DNA from: Spirosoma sp. SC4-14
GTDB lineage: Bacteria; Bacteroidota; Bacteroidia; Cytophagales; Spirosomataceae
Assembly: GCF_037201965.1 (NCBI RefSeq)
Contig: NZ_CP147518.1
Coordinates: 5,325,001-5,389,000 of the forward strand
Length of the DNA stretch: 64,000 nucleotides
Direction: 5' to 3'
The translations under genes and the position numbers were made by a program. Below the pieces are notes generated by a model that worked only from the letters and a program-made list of their open reading frames with translations, made no database searches and was not told the DNA's origin. Below, one piece after another: positions 17,305-26,100 of the stretch. How positions within the stretch are numbered: position 1 is the stretch's first letter; every line of letters starts with the position of its first letter.

Positions 17305-18390
17305 TTAACTCAATTCGGCCACAGGCGCAAGCTCGGCCTGCGTTTCTGGCTGGGGGGCTATAGCAGCCATATCAAGTACGACCCGTCCATCTATTTTGCC
17401 TTCGGTCATCTCGGCAAGAACCTGATTGATGTTTTCAAGCCGGTCGGTTCGATAGTGTACTTTTACCTTTCCACTGGCAGCAAACTCCAGACTCTCGACC
17501 AAATCCTGCCGAGTTCCGACAATAGACCCACGGACTGTTTTTCGGGTCAGAACCATATCAAAGATATTCAGGTCAAAATCGCCGGGCGGTAATCCAACAA
17601 GGGCAATAGTTCCATGACGACGTAGCATACCTACTCCCTGCGCAAAAGCCGGCCGGGAAACCGCCGTAACCAAAACGCCATGTGCGCCTTTAATCTGTTT
17701 CTGAATCACGGCAACCGGATCATCTACTGCCGCGTTAACAACCAACTCCGCTCCTACCTGCCGGGCCAGTCTGAGCTTATCGTCCTGAATATCAACAGCA
17801 GCTACCCGCATACCCATTGCTTTAGCGTACTGCACGGCCAGATGTCCCAGCCCGCCAATACCCGAAATAACAACCCATTGCCCTGGCTTCACTTCGGTTT
17901 CTTTCAGCCCTTTATAGACGGTAACACCAGCACAAAGAATAGGGGCCGCTTCCAGAAACGACAGCGAATCGGGAATGCGACCTACGTAGTTGGGATCGGC
18001 TAAAACATACTCAGCATAACTACCATGTACAGAATAGCCCGTATTCTGCTGACTCTCGCATAAGGTTTCCCAGCCAGTAAAGCAGTGCTCGCAATGACCA
18101 CAGGCCGAATAAAGCCAGGGAACACCCACCCGATCTCCAACTTCAACTTCGGTTACGCCTTCTCCTTTAGCCACAACGGTGCCTACGCCCTCGTGCCCCG
18201 GAATCAGTGGCAGCGTTGCCTTTACGGGCCAATCGCCATTGATAGCGTGTAAGTCGGTATGGCAAACTCCGCAGGCCGCCACTTTGATTAATACCCGCCC
18301 CGGCGTAACGGCAGGAACCTGAACCTGTTCAATCTGTAGAGGCTGACCATAGGCTCTTGCAACAGCCGCTTTCATCATTGTTGGGATCAT
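17305..18390 (-). CDS. adhP: zinc-dependent alcohol dehydrogenase (AdhP type)
   Basis: A 361-residue medium-chain dehydrogenase. Catalytic zinc ligands are in ACGVCHTDLHAI and PGHEGVGTV. The structural zinc site is the four-cysteine lobe CGHCEHC with a later C in WETLC. The NAD-binding turn is SGIGGLGHLAVQYAKAMG, with an acidic residue (VDIQD) after the next strand, which favours NAD over NADP. The sequence matches propanol-preferring AdhP enzymes that interconvert primary alcohols and aldehydes in the cytosol. The start could be Met1, Met5 or Met6; most family members begin MKAAV, equivalent to Met6. About 20 extra residues at the C-terminus are rich in Pro, Glu and Ala. Confidence 0.9.
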   Translation of the reverse strand: MIPTMMKAAVARAYGQPLQIEQVQVPAVTPGRVLIKVAACGVCHTDLHAINGDWPVKATLPLIPGHEGVGTVVAKGEGVTEVEVGDRVGVPWLYSACGHCEHCFTGWETLCESQQNTGYSVHGSYAEYVLADPNYVGRIPDSLSFLEAAPILCAGVTVYKGLKETEVKPGQWVVISGIGGLGHLAVQYAKAMGMRVAAVDIQDDKLRLARQVGAELVVNAAVDDPVAVIQKQIKGAHGVLVTAVSRPAFAQGVGMLRRHGTIALVGLPPGDFDLNIFDMVLTRKTVRGSIVGTRQDLVESLEFAASGKVKVHYRTDRLENINQVLAEMTEGKIDGRVVLDMAAIAPQPETQAELAPVAELS

Positions 18391-18742
18391 AACTTGAAAG
18401 GGTTGATTAAGTAGGATTGTAAAGAAAGTTTGCTCTGATTGGTAGGATGCCTAAATCAGTGAAACAAAAGTAGGTTTGGCCACCTCGCAGACATATGATG
18501 AGAATCAGGGAAAGATAAAACCTTGGTCAGTCATGGCTCTGCATGTATCATTGGTATGCCTTGATGTAGTCCACTCAAACAGTCAATTGCATCTACGCAT
18601 CAATAAATTAGAACATTCGCAGAAGCGGGAACAATTTTGTATTTTTTCTATTTGAGCAACTGTATAATCACCATAAAAGGATGATTATTGTGAATTTTTC
18701 AAGATAAAATTCGCACGCTGTTAACAATAGAAAGCTGCAAAA
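18391..18742. promoter_or_regulatory. divergent promoter region between adhP and the MFS exporter gene
   Basis: A 352-bp gap without a gene, which must drive both divergent genes. I see an inverted repeat ATAATCA (18664-18670) and TGATTAT (18682-18688), 55 bp before the MFS start, which could be an operator. Promoter boxes could not be placed confidently. Confidence 0.35.
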
Positions 18743-19918
18743 ATGAAAAGAAGTTTGTTGCCTCTCACCATCGGAGGCTTCGGGATTGGAATGACCGAAT
18801 TTGTGATGATGGGTATTCTGCCAGACATTGCCAACACCTTACATATCACCATCCCCGTTGCCGGTCACCTCATCTCTTCCTATGCCCTGGGCGTAGTACT
18901 GGGCGCTCCGTTGCTGGTTGGCATTGCGGGGAATTATCCGCCCAAAAAGATTCTGCTGGGCCTGATGGCGCTCTTTACGTTTTGTAATGCACTGTCGTCT
19001 TTTGCGCCCAACTACCAAATCATGATGATTACGCGTTTGTTGTCGGGCTTGCCACATGGTGCTTTTTTTGGCGTTGGTGCCGTAGTAGCCAGCCGCTTAG
19101 CAAGACGGGGAAAAGAAGCGCAGGCTATTTCGATGATGTTTGCCGGGCTGACCATTGCCAATATCATCGGGGTTCCGCTCGGAACCTACATTGGTCATTC
19201 GATGAGCTGGCGGCTGACGTTTGTTATCATTGCCGCTGTCGGGCTGATCACAATGGCCAGCATTCAGAAATTGCTTCCCGATCTGCCGGTTGTGGGTGAG
19301 TCGAATCTTCGTAAAGACCTGAAACTCTTTACGCACGTTGAACCCTGGCTGATTTTGGGAATCACAGCTATCGGTACCGGCGGTTTGTTTGCCTGGTTCA
19401 GCTACATTGCGCCCCTCCTAACCGAAGTAGCCCATTTCGGCAGTGACCAAATCACCTGGATTCTGGTGCTGGCCGGGTTAGGCATGGCCGTCGGTAACCT
19501 GATTGCCGGACGTATGGCCGACTTTATTTCACCCATCAAAGCAACAGCACTGTTTCTGTTGCTGATGGTTATCTGCCTGATCACGGTTTACTTTGTCGCT
19601 CCGTTTAAAGTGCCGCTACTCATCATGACCTTCATTACGGGAGCCATTGCGTTTTCGCTGGGCGCTCCTATTCAGATTCTGATGATTCGGGCCTCCAACG
19701 GCTCCGAAATGCTGGCATCATCGGTTAGTCAGGCCGGATTTAATATCGGCAATGCCATAGGTGCCTATCTGGGCGGTTTGCCCATTGCGGCCGGTTTTGG
19801 CTATACCTCACCCGAATGGATTGGTGCCATGCTGGCATTCAGCGGTTTTGCACTGGCCATTATGGTATACTTCCGGCAAAAGAGCGCCGACTCCTACGAG
19901 CTGGCAACCAGTCATTAA
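18743..19918 (+). CDS. MFS efflux transporter, AraJ-like
   Basis: A 391-residue, twelve-helix major facilitator of the DHA1 drug/sugar-efflux group. The N-terminus (GGFGIGMTEFVMMGILPDIA) and the loop-2/3 region (RLLSGLPHGAFFGVGAVVAS) are typical of AraJ, YdhP and related exporters, in which helix 1 carries the TEF motif. The second half repeats the pattern (AGLGMAVGNLIAGRMAD). Substrate cannot be predicted. The gene is transcribed alone and has its own terminator. Confidence 0.88.
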   Translation: MKRSLLPLTIGGFGIGMTEFVMMGILPDIANTLHITIPVAGHLISSYALGVVLGAPLLVGIAGNYPPKKILLGLMALFTFCNALSSFAPNYQIMMITRLLSGLPHGAFFGVGAVVASRLARRGKEAQAISMMFAGLTIANIIGVPLGTYIGHSMSWRLTFVIIAAVGLITMASIQKLLPDLPVVGESNLRKDLKLFTHVEPWLILGITAIGTGGLFAWFSYIAPLLTEVAHFGSDQITWILVLAGLGMAVGNLIAGRMADFISPIKATALFLLLMVICLITVYFVAPFKVPLLIMTFITGAIAFSLGAPIQILMIRASNGSEMLASSVSQAGFNIGNAIGAYLGGLPIAAGFGYTSPEWIGAMLAFSGFALAIMVYFRQKSADSYELATSH

Positions 19919-19954
19919 GCCCTACCGGTCTCACAATATTTTGCCTGGCCTATG

Positions 19955-19989
19955 AACGGATTCTGTAATTTGACGCAGAATCCGTTTTT
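19955..19989 (+). terminator. intrinsic terminator after the MFS gene
   Basis: A perfect 11-bp stem (AACGGATTCTG at 19955-19965 and its complement at 19976-19986), with a 10-nt loop, runs into a T-tract. Confidence 0.85.
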
Positions 19990-20009
19990 GTATGTAGCCA
20001 AATTTCCAC

Positions 20010-20963
20010 ATGAGCTTTTTAGGGATTTTATTCGTTCTGCTAGCTATTGTCATCTACCTGTCTATCGTTATTGTGCAGCAGGGTACGGTAGCCGTTATCA
20101 CCGTTTTTGGTAAGTATTCCCGCGTGCTGGGTCCGGGATTAAATTTTAAAATCCCATTCATCGAAGTCATCTACCGACGCATATCGATCCAGAACCGCTC
20201 CGTCGAGCTGGCGTTTCAGGCCATTACGGCCGATCAGGCCAACGTAAACTTCAAGGCCATGCTGGTGTATTCGGTATTGAATCAGGGCGAAGAAACAATC
20301 AAGAATGTAGCGTTTAAGTTTATCGATGAAGCGTCGTTCATGCAGGCACTGATTCGTACCATCGAAGGCTCAATCCGTAGCTTTGTGGCAACCAAACGCC
20401 AGTCCGAGATTCTGGCACTCCGCTCCGAAATTATCGAACACGTAAAGTCGCAGCTCGACACGCTGCTCGAAAGCTGGGGCTATCACCTCACCGATCTGCA
20501 ATTGAACGATATCGCTTTCGATGAAGTCATTATGCGGTCGATGGCACAGGTAGTGGCCTCATCGAACCTGCGGGCGGCTGCCGAAAACGAAGGCCAGGCA
20601 CTGCTGATCACCAAAACGAAAGCCGCCGAAGCCGAAGGGAATGCGATCAAAATATCGGCCGAAGCCGAAAAAACGGCGTCGCAACTGCGCGGTCAGGGCG
20701 TTGCGCTCTTCCGCGAAGAAGTTGCCAAAGGCATGGCCGAGTCGGCCCGAGTAATGAATGAAGCCAATCTGGATGCCTCACTGATTCTGTTTTCGATCTG
20801 GACAGAAGCCATTAAACACTTTGCCGAAAATGGAAAAGGCAATGTTATTTTCCTGGATGGCTCGACTGAATCCATGGAAAAAACTATGCGGCAGGTGCTG
20901 GCTATCGAAAAAATGAACGGCAGTAACGGGACCGGACCAATCATTACCCCATCGGCGATGTAA
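20010..20963 (+). CDS. SPFH/band 7 membrane protein (slipin/QmcA-like)
   Basis: A 317-residue protein with one N-terminal membrane helix (residues 3-25) followed by an SPFH domain (QQGTVAVITVFGKYSRVLGPG at about 26-46, then NRSVELAFQAITADQ). A helical, Glu/Ala-rich stretch follows at about 195-235 (KAAEAEGNAIKISAEAEKTA), which in this family drives oligomerisation. Such proteins organise membrane microdomains or act as chaperones for membrane proteases. No NfeD-type partner gene is adjacent, which separates it from classical stomatin operons. Confidence 0.88.
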   Translation: MSFLGILFVLLAIVIYLSIVIVQQGTVAVITVFGKYSRVLGPGLNFKIPFIEVIYRRISIQNRSVELAFQAITADQANVNFKAMLVYSVLNQGEETIKNVAFKFIDEASFMQALIRTIEGSIRSFVATKRQSEILALRSEIIEHVKSQLDTLLESWGYHLTDLQLNDIAFDEVIMRSMAQVVASSNLRAAAENEGQALLITKTKAAEAEGNAIKISAEAEKTASQLRGQGVALFREEVAKGMAESARVMNEANLDASLILFSIWTEAIKHFAENGKGNVIFLDGSTESMEKTMRQVLAIEKMNGSNGTGPIITPSAM

Positions 20964-21262
20964 TTTCTGTTTGTCCACAAAGACACAGAGGTTTTCCGGC
21001 TCTATGGCAACAGTTCTCCATTTAAGCATAGACTTTAACAAGCATTACTGGTTCCATCTTCACGTTGACAGCGGGGTTGTTAAGTGTTTGCTTTTTTAAG
21101 CCTGACAGGCCGGCCCGCTAGTGTGATTTAGAGGGTCCAGGAGCCCCGAAGAGGTGAAACCCTATCACCCCTTCGGGGCTCCTGGCTGATTATAGATCCT
21201 TTCTTGACTATAATAAGTTTACCCCTTCGGGGTTGAACACCAGAACTTAACAGGCCTTTGGT
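20964..21262. other. 299-bp gap carrying dispersed GC-rich palindromes
   Basis: No gene is seen. The gap holds the long palindrome at 21137-21185 and a shorter related one, ACCCCTTCGGGGT, at 21221-21233. Both share the core CCCCTTCGGGG. Confidence 0.6.
21137..21185. repeat. 20-bp-arm GC-rich palindrome
   Basis: Arms at 21137-21156 and 21166-21185 pair over 20 bp with one mismatch and a 9-nt loop; the core is CCCCGAAGAGGTG against CACCCCTTCGGGG. The shared core with 21221-21233 suggests a dispersed intergenic repeat family rather than a gene-specific terminator. It also lies between two converging genes. Confidence 0.7.
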
Positions 21263-21676
21263 TCAATATCGGGCTTGTTTATAATTCCACTGAATACTCT
21301 CCGGGATTTGTCGCCAGATATGATCTGGAATACCAGATCTGGTTTTATCCAAGACTTTTCTGTTGCCTTGCCAAACAGTAATAAAATCCCAATAGGCTAA
21401 AAAGAAATCTCCTTCGTGAATAAAGTCCATCCAACCGTCTGCAACCAATTTGTCATTAATATCATAGACAGTGATACCAGAAAAGTTTTCCAATTGTCCG
21501 TCTAAGCAACTTGTATCACGTCCTTCAATGCAACTGTCCAACCAATCAAACTTTAGATTCTCAATGGTCACACTATAGTTTGCTAAATCCCATAAAAGTT
21601 GCCTTTCTACAAATGTCCTTAATTTAGGGCCCATTGTGGCCGACAGTCCTAAATCGTTGTAATTAGGTTTTCTCAT
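21263..21676 (-). CDS. hypothetical protein
   Basis: A 137-residue protein from ATG 21676; five more codons back lies a TTG that would lengthen it slightly. I do not recognise it. It is rich in Trp, Asp and aromatic residues (ENLKFDWLDSCIEG, GWMDFIHEGDFFLAYWDF), has no signal or membrane segment, and looks like a compact alpha/beta cytosolic protein of the immunity-protein kind. It is more AT-rich than its neighbours, which suggests later acquisition. Confidence 0.6.
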   Translation of the reverse strand: MRKPNYNDLGLSATMGPKLRTFVERQLLWDLANYSVTIENLKFDWLDSCIEGRDTSCLDGQLENFSGITVYDINDKLVADGWMDFIHEGDFFLAYWDFITVWQGNRKVLDKTRSGIPDHIWRQIPESIQWNYKQARY

Positions 21677-21828
21677 AATATGCTCTAACAAATTCTCTGT
21701 GTGACCTCTGTGGACAATAAATTGTAAGAAAGTAACCGCGATTTTCGGTCTTTCGGAAATTTATGCGCTTTATCCGGGACGATTGATCGACTTGTTTGTT
21801 CATCATACAAATCACTGTTCACGCAAGT

Positions 21829-22557
21829 ATGACAAACCTGCTTTTTCCTACCGATTTTTCAACGAATACATCGGCCGCACTCGATTGGGTACGGCTTTTT
21901 GCCCGCAAAACTGGAGCAACCATTACCCTCCTCCACGTTTTTCAGCCCATTATTCCCGATACCACACTACCCACCGTTGGCGACCCCGGCCTGGGCATAC
22001 TGGCGTCTCAGGAAGTGGAAGAAATCAGTCGTCAGCGACTTACCAAACTAGCTACAGAACTGGAAGCCGAAGGCTTATCGATACGGGCGGAGTGGCGAAT
22101 TGGCCTGGTTGATGATGAAATTCTGGACGTTGCCAAAGAGATCATGGCCGATCTGATCATTATGGGCCGCAGCGATCTGAGCACCTTTTTCGACCGGCTG
22201 GCGGGCAGCGCCGTAAGCGAAGTGGCCGACGAAGCCGTTTGCCCCGTTCTGATTATACCAATGCCCCACGAAGGAAAGCCCATTCGTCCGGCACAGGTGC
22301 ATACCATTGTGTACGCCATGCAGCCCCAAACAACACAGAGCCTTGTGTCGGCACAAACCGATTCGCTGCTGGAATTATTCCATGCTCAGCTTATGGTGTT
22401 AACCGACGATCAGCTTAGCACCGCTCACCCCGACCTGATTGTCATGCAACTGTACCCAGAATCCGGTTTTCTGGATCGTTTACTCCACCCCAATCATACG
22501 GCTCAATTGGTCGAAAAGTCGATGGTTCCGGTCCTGGTTTATCACCCCCAGAAATAG
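21829..22557 (+). CDS. universal stress protein (UspA family, tandem)
   Basis: A 242-residue protein starting at ATG 21829 (MTNLLFPTDFSTNTSAALDW), which is the canonical Usp start. The first domain covers about residues 1-145 and ends with a GRSDLSTFFDRLAGSAVSEV segment and CPVLIIP; this fits the ATP-binding loop G-x2-G-x9-G(S/T) only loosely. The second half (about 146-242) is a shorter, degenerate Usp domain without the loop. Two-domain Usp proteins of this type are common in Bacteroidota and respond to starvation or envelope stress. Confidence 0.85.
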   Translation: MTNLLFPTDFSTNTSAALDWVRLFARKTGATITLLHVFQPIIPDTTLPTVGDPGLGILASQEVEEISRQRLTKLATELEAEGLSIRAEWRIGLVDDEILDVAKEIMADLIIMGRSDLSTFFDRLAGSAVSEVADEAVCPVLIIPMPHEGKPIRPAQVHTIVYAMQPQTTQSLVSAQTDSLLELFHAQLMVLTDDQLSTAHPDLIVMQLYPESGFLDRLLHPNHTAQLVEKSMVPVLVYHPQK

Positions 22558-22566
22558 CGGAACGAG

Positions 22567-22601
22567 TAGACCTTTCAGGTTTCAGAAACCTGAAAGGTCT
22601 A
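22567..22601. repeat. palindrome between usp and an acetyltransferase gene
   Basis: Arms TAGACCTTTCAGGTTT (22567-22582) and its complement (22586-22601) pair perfectly over 16 bp, with loop CAG. It lies between converging genes and includes the TAG stop of the acetyltransferase gene. A palindrome of similar design is at 60313-60345. Confidence 0.75.
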
Positions 22602-23039
22602 TAAAGCCAATGTCATAAAATACAGATCCAGGCCGGGTGCCCACATATCAGGCTCTGTATAGTGAAGCCGAAACCCGTACTTTTCGAAAAAGCGATAGGC
22701 TACCTGCGACGTTCGGCATTCAACCTGCTGAATGTTAGTCTGTTGTCGAATCAGGTTTAGTGTGTGCGTTAGTAAAGCACCACCTACACCCAATCCTTTT
22801 GCGGCAGGGTCAGTAAGTATCCAGCAGATGCGAGCCACATTTTTCCCTTCCAAACAGTAGTAGCCACAGGCACCAATTGGCTTTTCCTGGTAAGTGGCCA
22901 CAAAATAGGGATCAGTATTGGTCCTTAAAAACTCTGCATATTCATCAACTTCATTAATCCCAAATGCACCAGGCACACTTTCCCGGAAAACCGTCAGCAA
23001 TTGGTCGGTATCACTGGGGTTGAAAGGACGAATTTCCAT
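22599..23039 (-). CDS. GNAT-family N-acetyltransferase
   Basis: A 146-residue protein starting at ATG 23039 (MEIRPFNPSDTDQLLTVFRE). The acetyl-CoA loop is visible as DPAAKGLGVGGALLTHTL at about residues 83-100, with the Q/R-x-x-G-x-G/A pattern in relaxed form. The last strand and helix (RTSQVAYRFFEKYGFRL) are typical of GNAT enzymes. The acceptor is unknown. It reads towards usp and is divergent from the hybrid sensor gene. Confidence 0.85.
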   Translation of the reverse strand: MEIRPFNPSDTDQLLTVFRESVPGAFGINEVDEYAEFLRTNTDPYFVATYQEKPIGACGYYCLEGKNVARICWILTDPAAKGLGVGGALLTHTLNLIRQQTNIQQVECRTSQVAYRFFEKYGFRLHYTEPDMWAPGLDLYFMTLAL

Positions 23040-23139
23040 AGTAGTAGCGTGAAATGAATCAGGATCTCCGGAAGCCAACGCAGGGGCATACGTTTTCGTT
23101 TGTCCATTTTGCAGATCGATCAACTGAATCCCGGATCGC

Positions 23140-23147
23140 TAAATTTG
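23140..23147 (+). promoter_or_regulatory. possible -7 promoter element of the hybrid sensor gene
   Basis: TAAATTTG matches the Bacteroidota -7 consensus TAnnTTTG and lies 30 bp before the ATG. A TTTG is present at 23108-23111, but the spacing of 28 bp is longer than usual for the -33 element, so the assignment is weak. Confidence 0.3.
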
Positions 23148-23177
23148 CGTATAATACGTGTAAATTCAGCATATTGA

Positions 23178-26100
23178 ATGCGCTTCCTCTACCTACTCTT
23201 TTTTATTCCAGGTATTATAGTTGCCCAACCGAAAGGCTGGCAGGAACTTACGATAGCCAATGGCCTGTCGCAGGGCATGGTCTTCGATCTCAAACAGGAC
23301 CAGAAAGGATTTATCTGGATTGCGACCAAAGATGGACTGAACCGCTATGATGGCTACAATTTTAAGGTTTTTACCAATGATCCCTACAACCCATATAGCA
23401 TTTCGGACAATGCCTGTTCGGCGTTACTGATCGACCGGCACCATCGGCTCTGGATCGGTACGCTCAACAAGGGTCTTAATCTCTACGACGAGCGGACCCA
23501 GCGTTTTTATCACATTGCCATCCGCGATCAAAAAACACAGAGCGGGACTAGTTATGAGGTCAGAGTACTGACCGAAGATCCCGAAGGAAATATCTGGGTA
23601 GGCACTGGTGTAGGCCGACCGTTCAAAATCACCTTACCGGCTGCCCTCCAGCAGGCATTTCCCAATCAGCCCGATTTTACGAATCAGGTTCAGCTTACAC
23701 CACTCCAGATTACCAGCGAACAATCAAATCGGCCCAATCTTTATTTTAGCTTTAAGCCCAATGGCGAAGGTCTTACGGGGCTCGACAACGGCATTTATTC
23801 CTTTCACTGGAAAAAGCCGACCAGCCTAACGAAACTCCGTTTATTTCAGAATCAGACATCTGACATTTTCGATTTTTACGAGGATGGCAGACACGATTTT
23901 CTGTTCATCAGTACCAGCCACCAGATCAAATGCTGGCATAAGGGTATTACGAAAACAATTGATTTTCCCGTCAGAAACGACCTGGGCGTTCAAATTAAAC
24001 CCATCGACGCCAACACATTAGCCATTTCTACAGTTAGCCACCTCTGGCTCTTATCCCCTACGGAACTTTTTAGCAGAGATAGCCTGACCGTGCGGGATGC
24101 TTTCATGACCTTTCCACCAAATTTATATGCCATCACAAAACTGTTGCGCGACAAAACCGGCAACATCTGGGTAGGAACCAGTGGCTATGGCATCCGTAAG
24201 TTTAACCCACGAGTCAATCAGTTTCATTCATACCTGCCCCGAACCTCGCTCTCGCAACTCTACGTCGACAAGCAGGGGCGCACCTATGGCCGCTATCAGT
24301 TTGCCTACGGGCTCATTGACCGGCAATCGAACCGGCTACTCCCCTTTCTGGACGAAAAACTCCCCGAGGCCGACCGACGCCAACGCTATATCATACAGAG
24401 TCGGCAGGGGCTTTTCTGGGTGTCTAATGTCAATTTTCAAACCCATGAACAACATTTGTTCAAGTTTTCCAGTACCTGGCAACTGCTCAAAAAATATCCC
24501 TTACCAGCCGGAATCTCATTTGGCTTCTGGGTAAACCAAACGGTAGAAGACCCAGACAGTACGCTATGGATTGGGGCTACAAACGGGAAACTACTCCACT
24601 TTACCCCTAAAACCGAAACCTTTCAGGTATTCAGTTATTTAGCGCGCAGTAACCCCGAAACCGAAACTCATGCGCTGCTTCGCGAACCCGATGGCACATT
24701 CTGGATCGGTACGCAACAGGGGCTTATTAAAGCCGAGCACCTTCCGGAAAAGCCAACTTATACCTACTATAAAAACTCAACAACGAGTCGGCAAAGTTTA
24801 AGTAATGATTTCGTGTTGTGCCTGGTCGATGACCCCTACGAACCCAGCCGCTATTTGTGGATAGGCACCAAAGGCGGAGGGCTTGAACGACTCGACAAAC
24901 AAACTGGCCTCTTCGACCATTTTACCGAAGCGCAGGGATTGCCCAACAAAGTGGTGTATGGCATTTTGGTCGATGAGTTCCGTAATCTATGGCTCAGTAC
25001 CAATCGGGGTTTATCGCAGTTTAACCCCAAAACGGAACAATTCCGCAACTATACCCAGGCCGATGGGCTTCAGGATAACGAATTCAACACAGCATCGTTC
25101 TTTAAATCGGCTTCGGGCGAGTTGCTGTTCGGCGGTGTAAATGGCCTGAATACCTTCCGACCGTCGGAACTGGCCAAAGTCGATCAAATGCCGCCAATGG
25201 TGAACATTTTAGGACTACGAATCAATAATAAACCCGTTGAGGTAAGGGGACTTGACGATGTGCTTTCCAAGGGACTCGAATACACGAAGCAACTTAATTT
25301 ACGGCACGACCAGAACCTGCTCACCTTTGAGTTTGGGGTTATGGATTATACCAACTCCGCCAATAATCGTTATCGCTACCAACTGAAGGGTATCGACGAC
25401 GACTGGGTAGAAGCCGGAACCAATCGTTTTGCCAATTATGCCCAACTACCCGATGGCAACTACCGGCTACAAATGATGGGATCGGTCGATGGCGAACACT
25501 GGAGTAAACCGCTGGAGTTATCCATTCGAATACAACCCCCATTCTACCGTACGTGGTGGGCCTATCTGATTTATCTCACAGCCCTGGGACTACTTATCTG
25601 GCAGTTGAACCGGTTTCAGACCCAACGGTTGCTGCTTCAGCAGCAAGTTGCTTTCGAACACAAAGAAGCCGGTCGGTTAGCGGAGCTGGATGCCTTGAAA
25701 ACCCGCTTTTTCACGAACCTGTCGCATGAATTCAGAACCCCTCTTACCCTGCTGCTCGGCCCACTCAACGACCTTCGGCAACAACACCCCGCCAATACGC
25801 TCTATCAGGTCATGTACCGCAATGCCACCCGCCTGCAAACGTTGATCGGCCAATTGCTCGATCTGGCCAAGCTGGATGCGGGACAATTACAACTGGATCT
25901 GAAACCCGGCAATCTGTCCGACGAATTTCGGATCTGGGTGGCCTCGTTCGAGTCGCTGGCCCAAAGTCGGCATATTAAGCTATCCCTAACCCAAAATCAG
26001 TTCCAGCAATGGATGGAATACGATTCGGATAAGCTCGAAAAGATCGTAACAAATCTGGTATCGAATGCCCTGAAGTTTACCCCCGCCAAAGGAACCGTAC

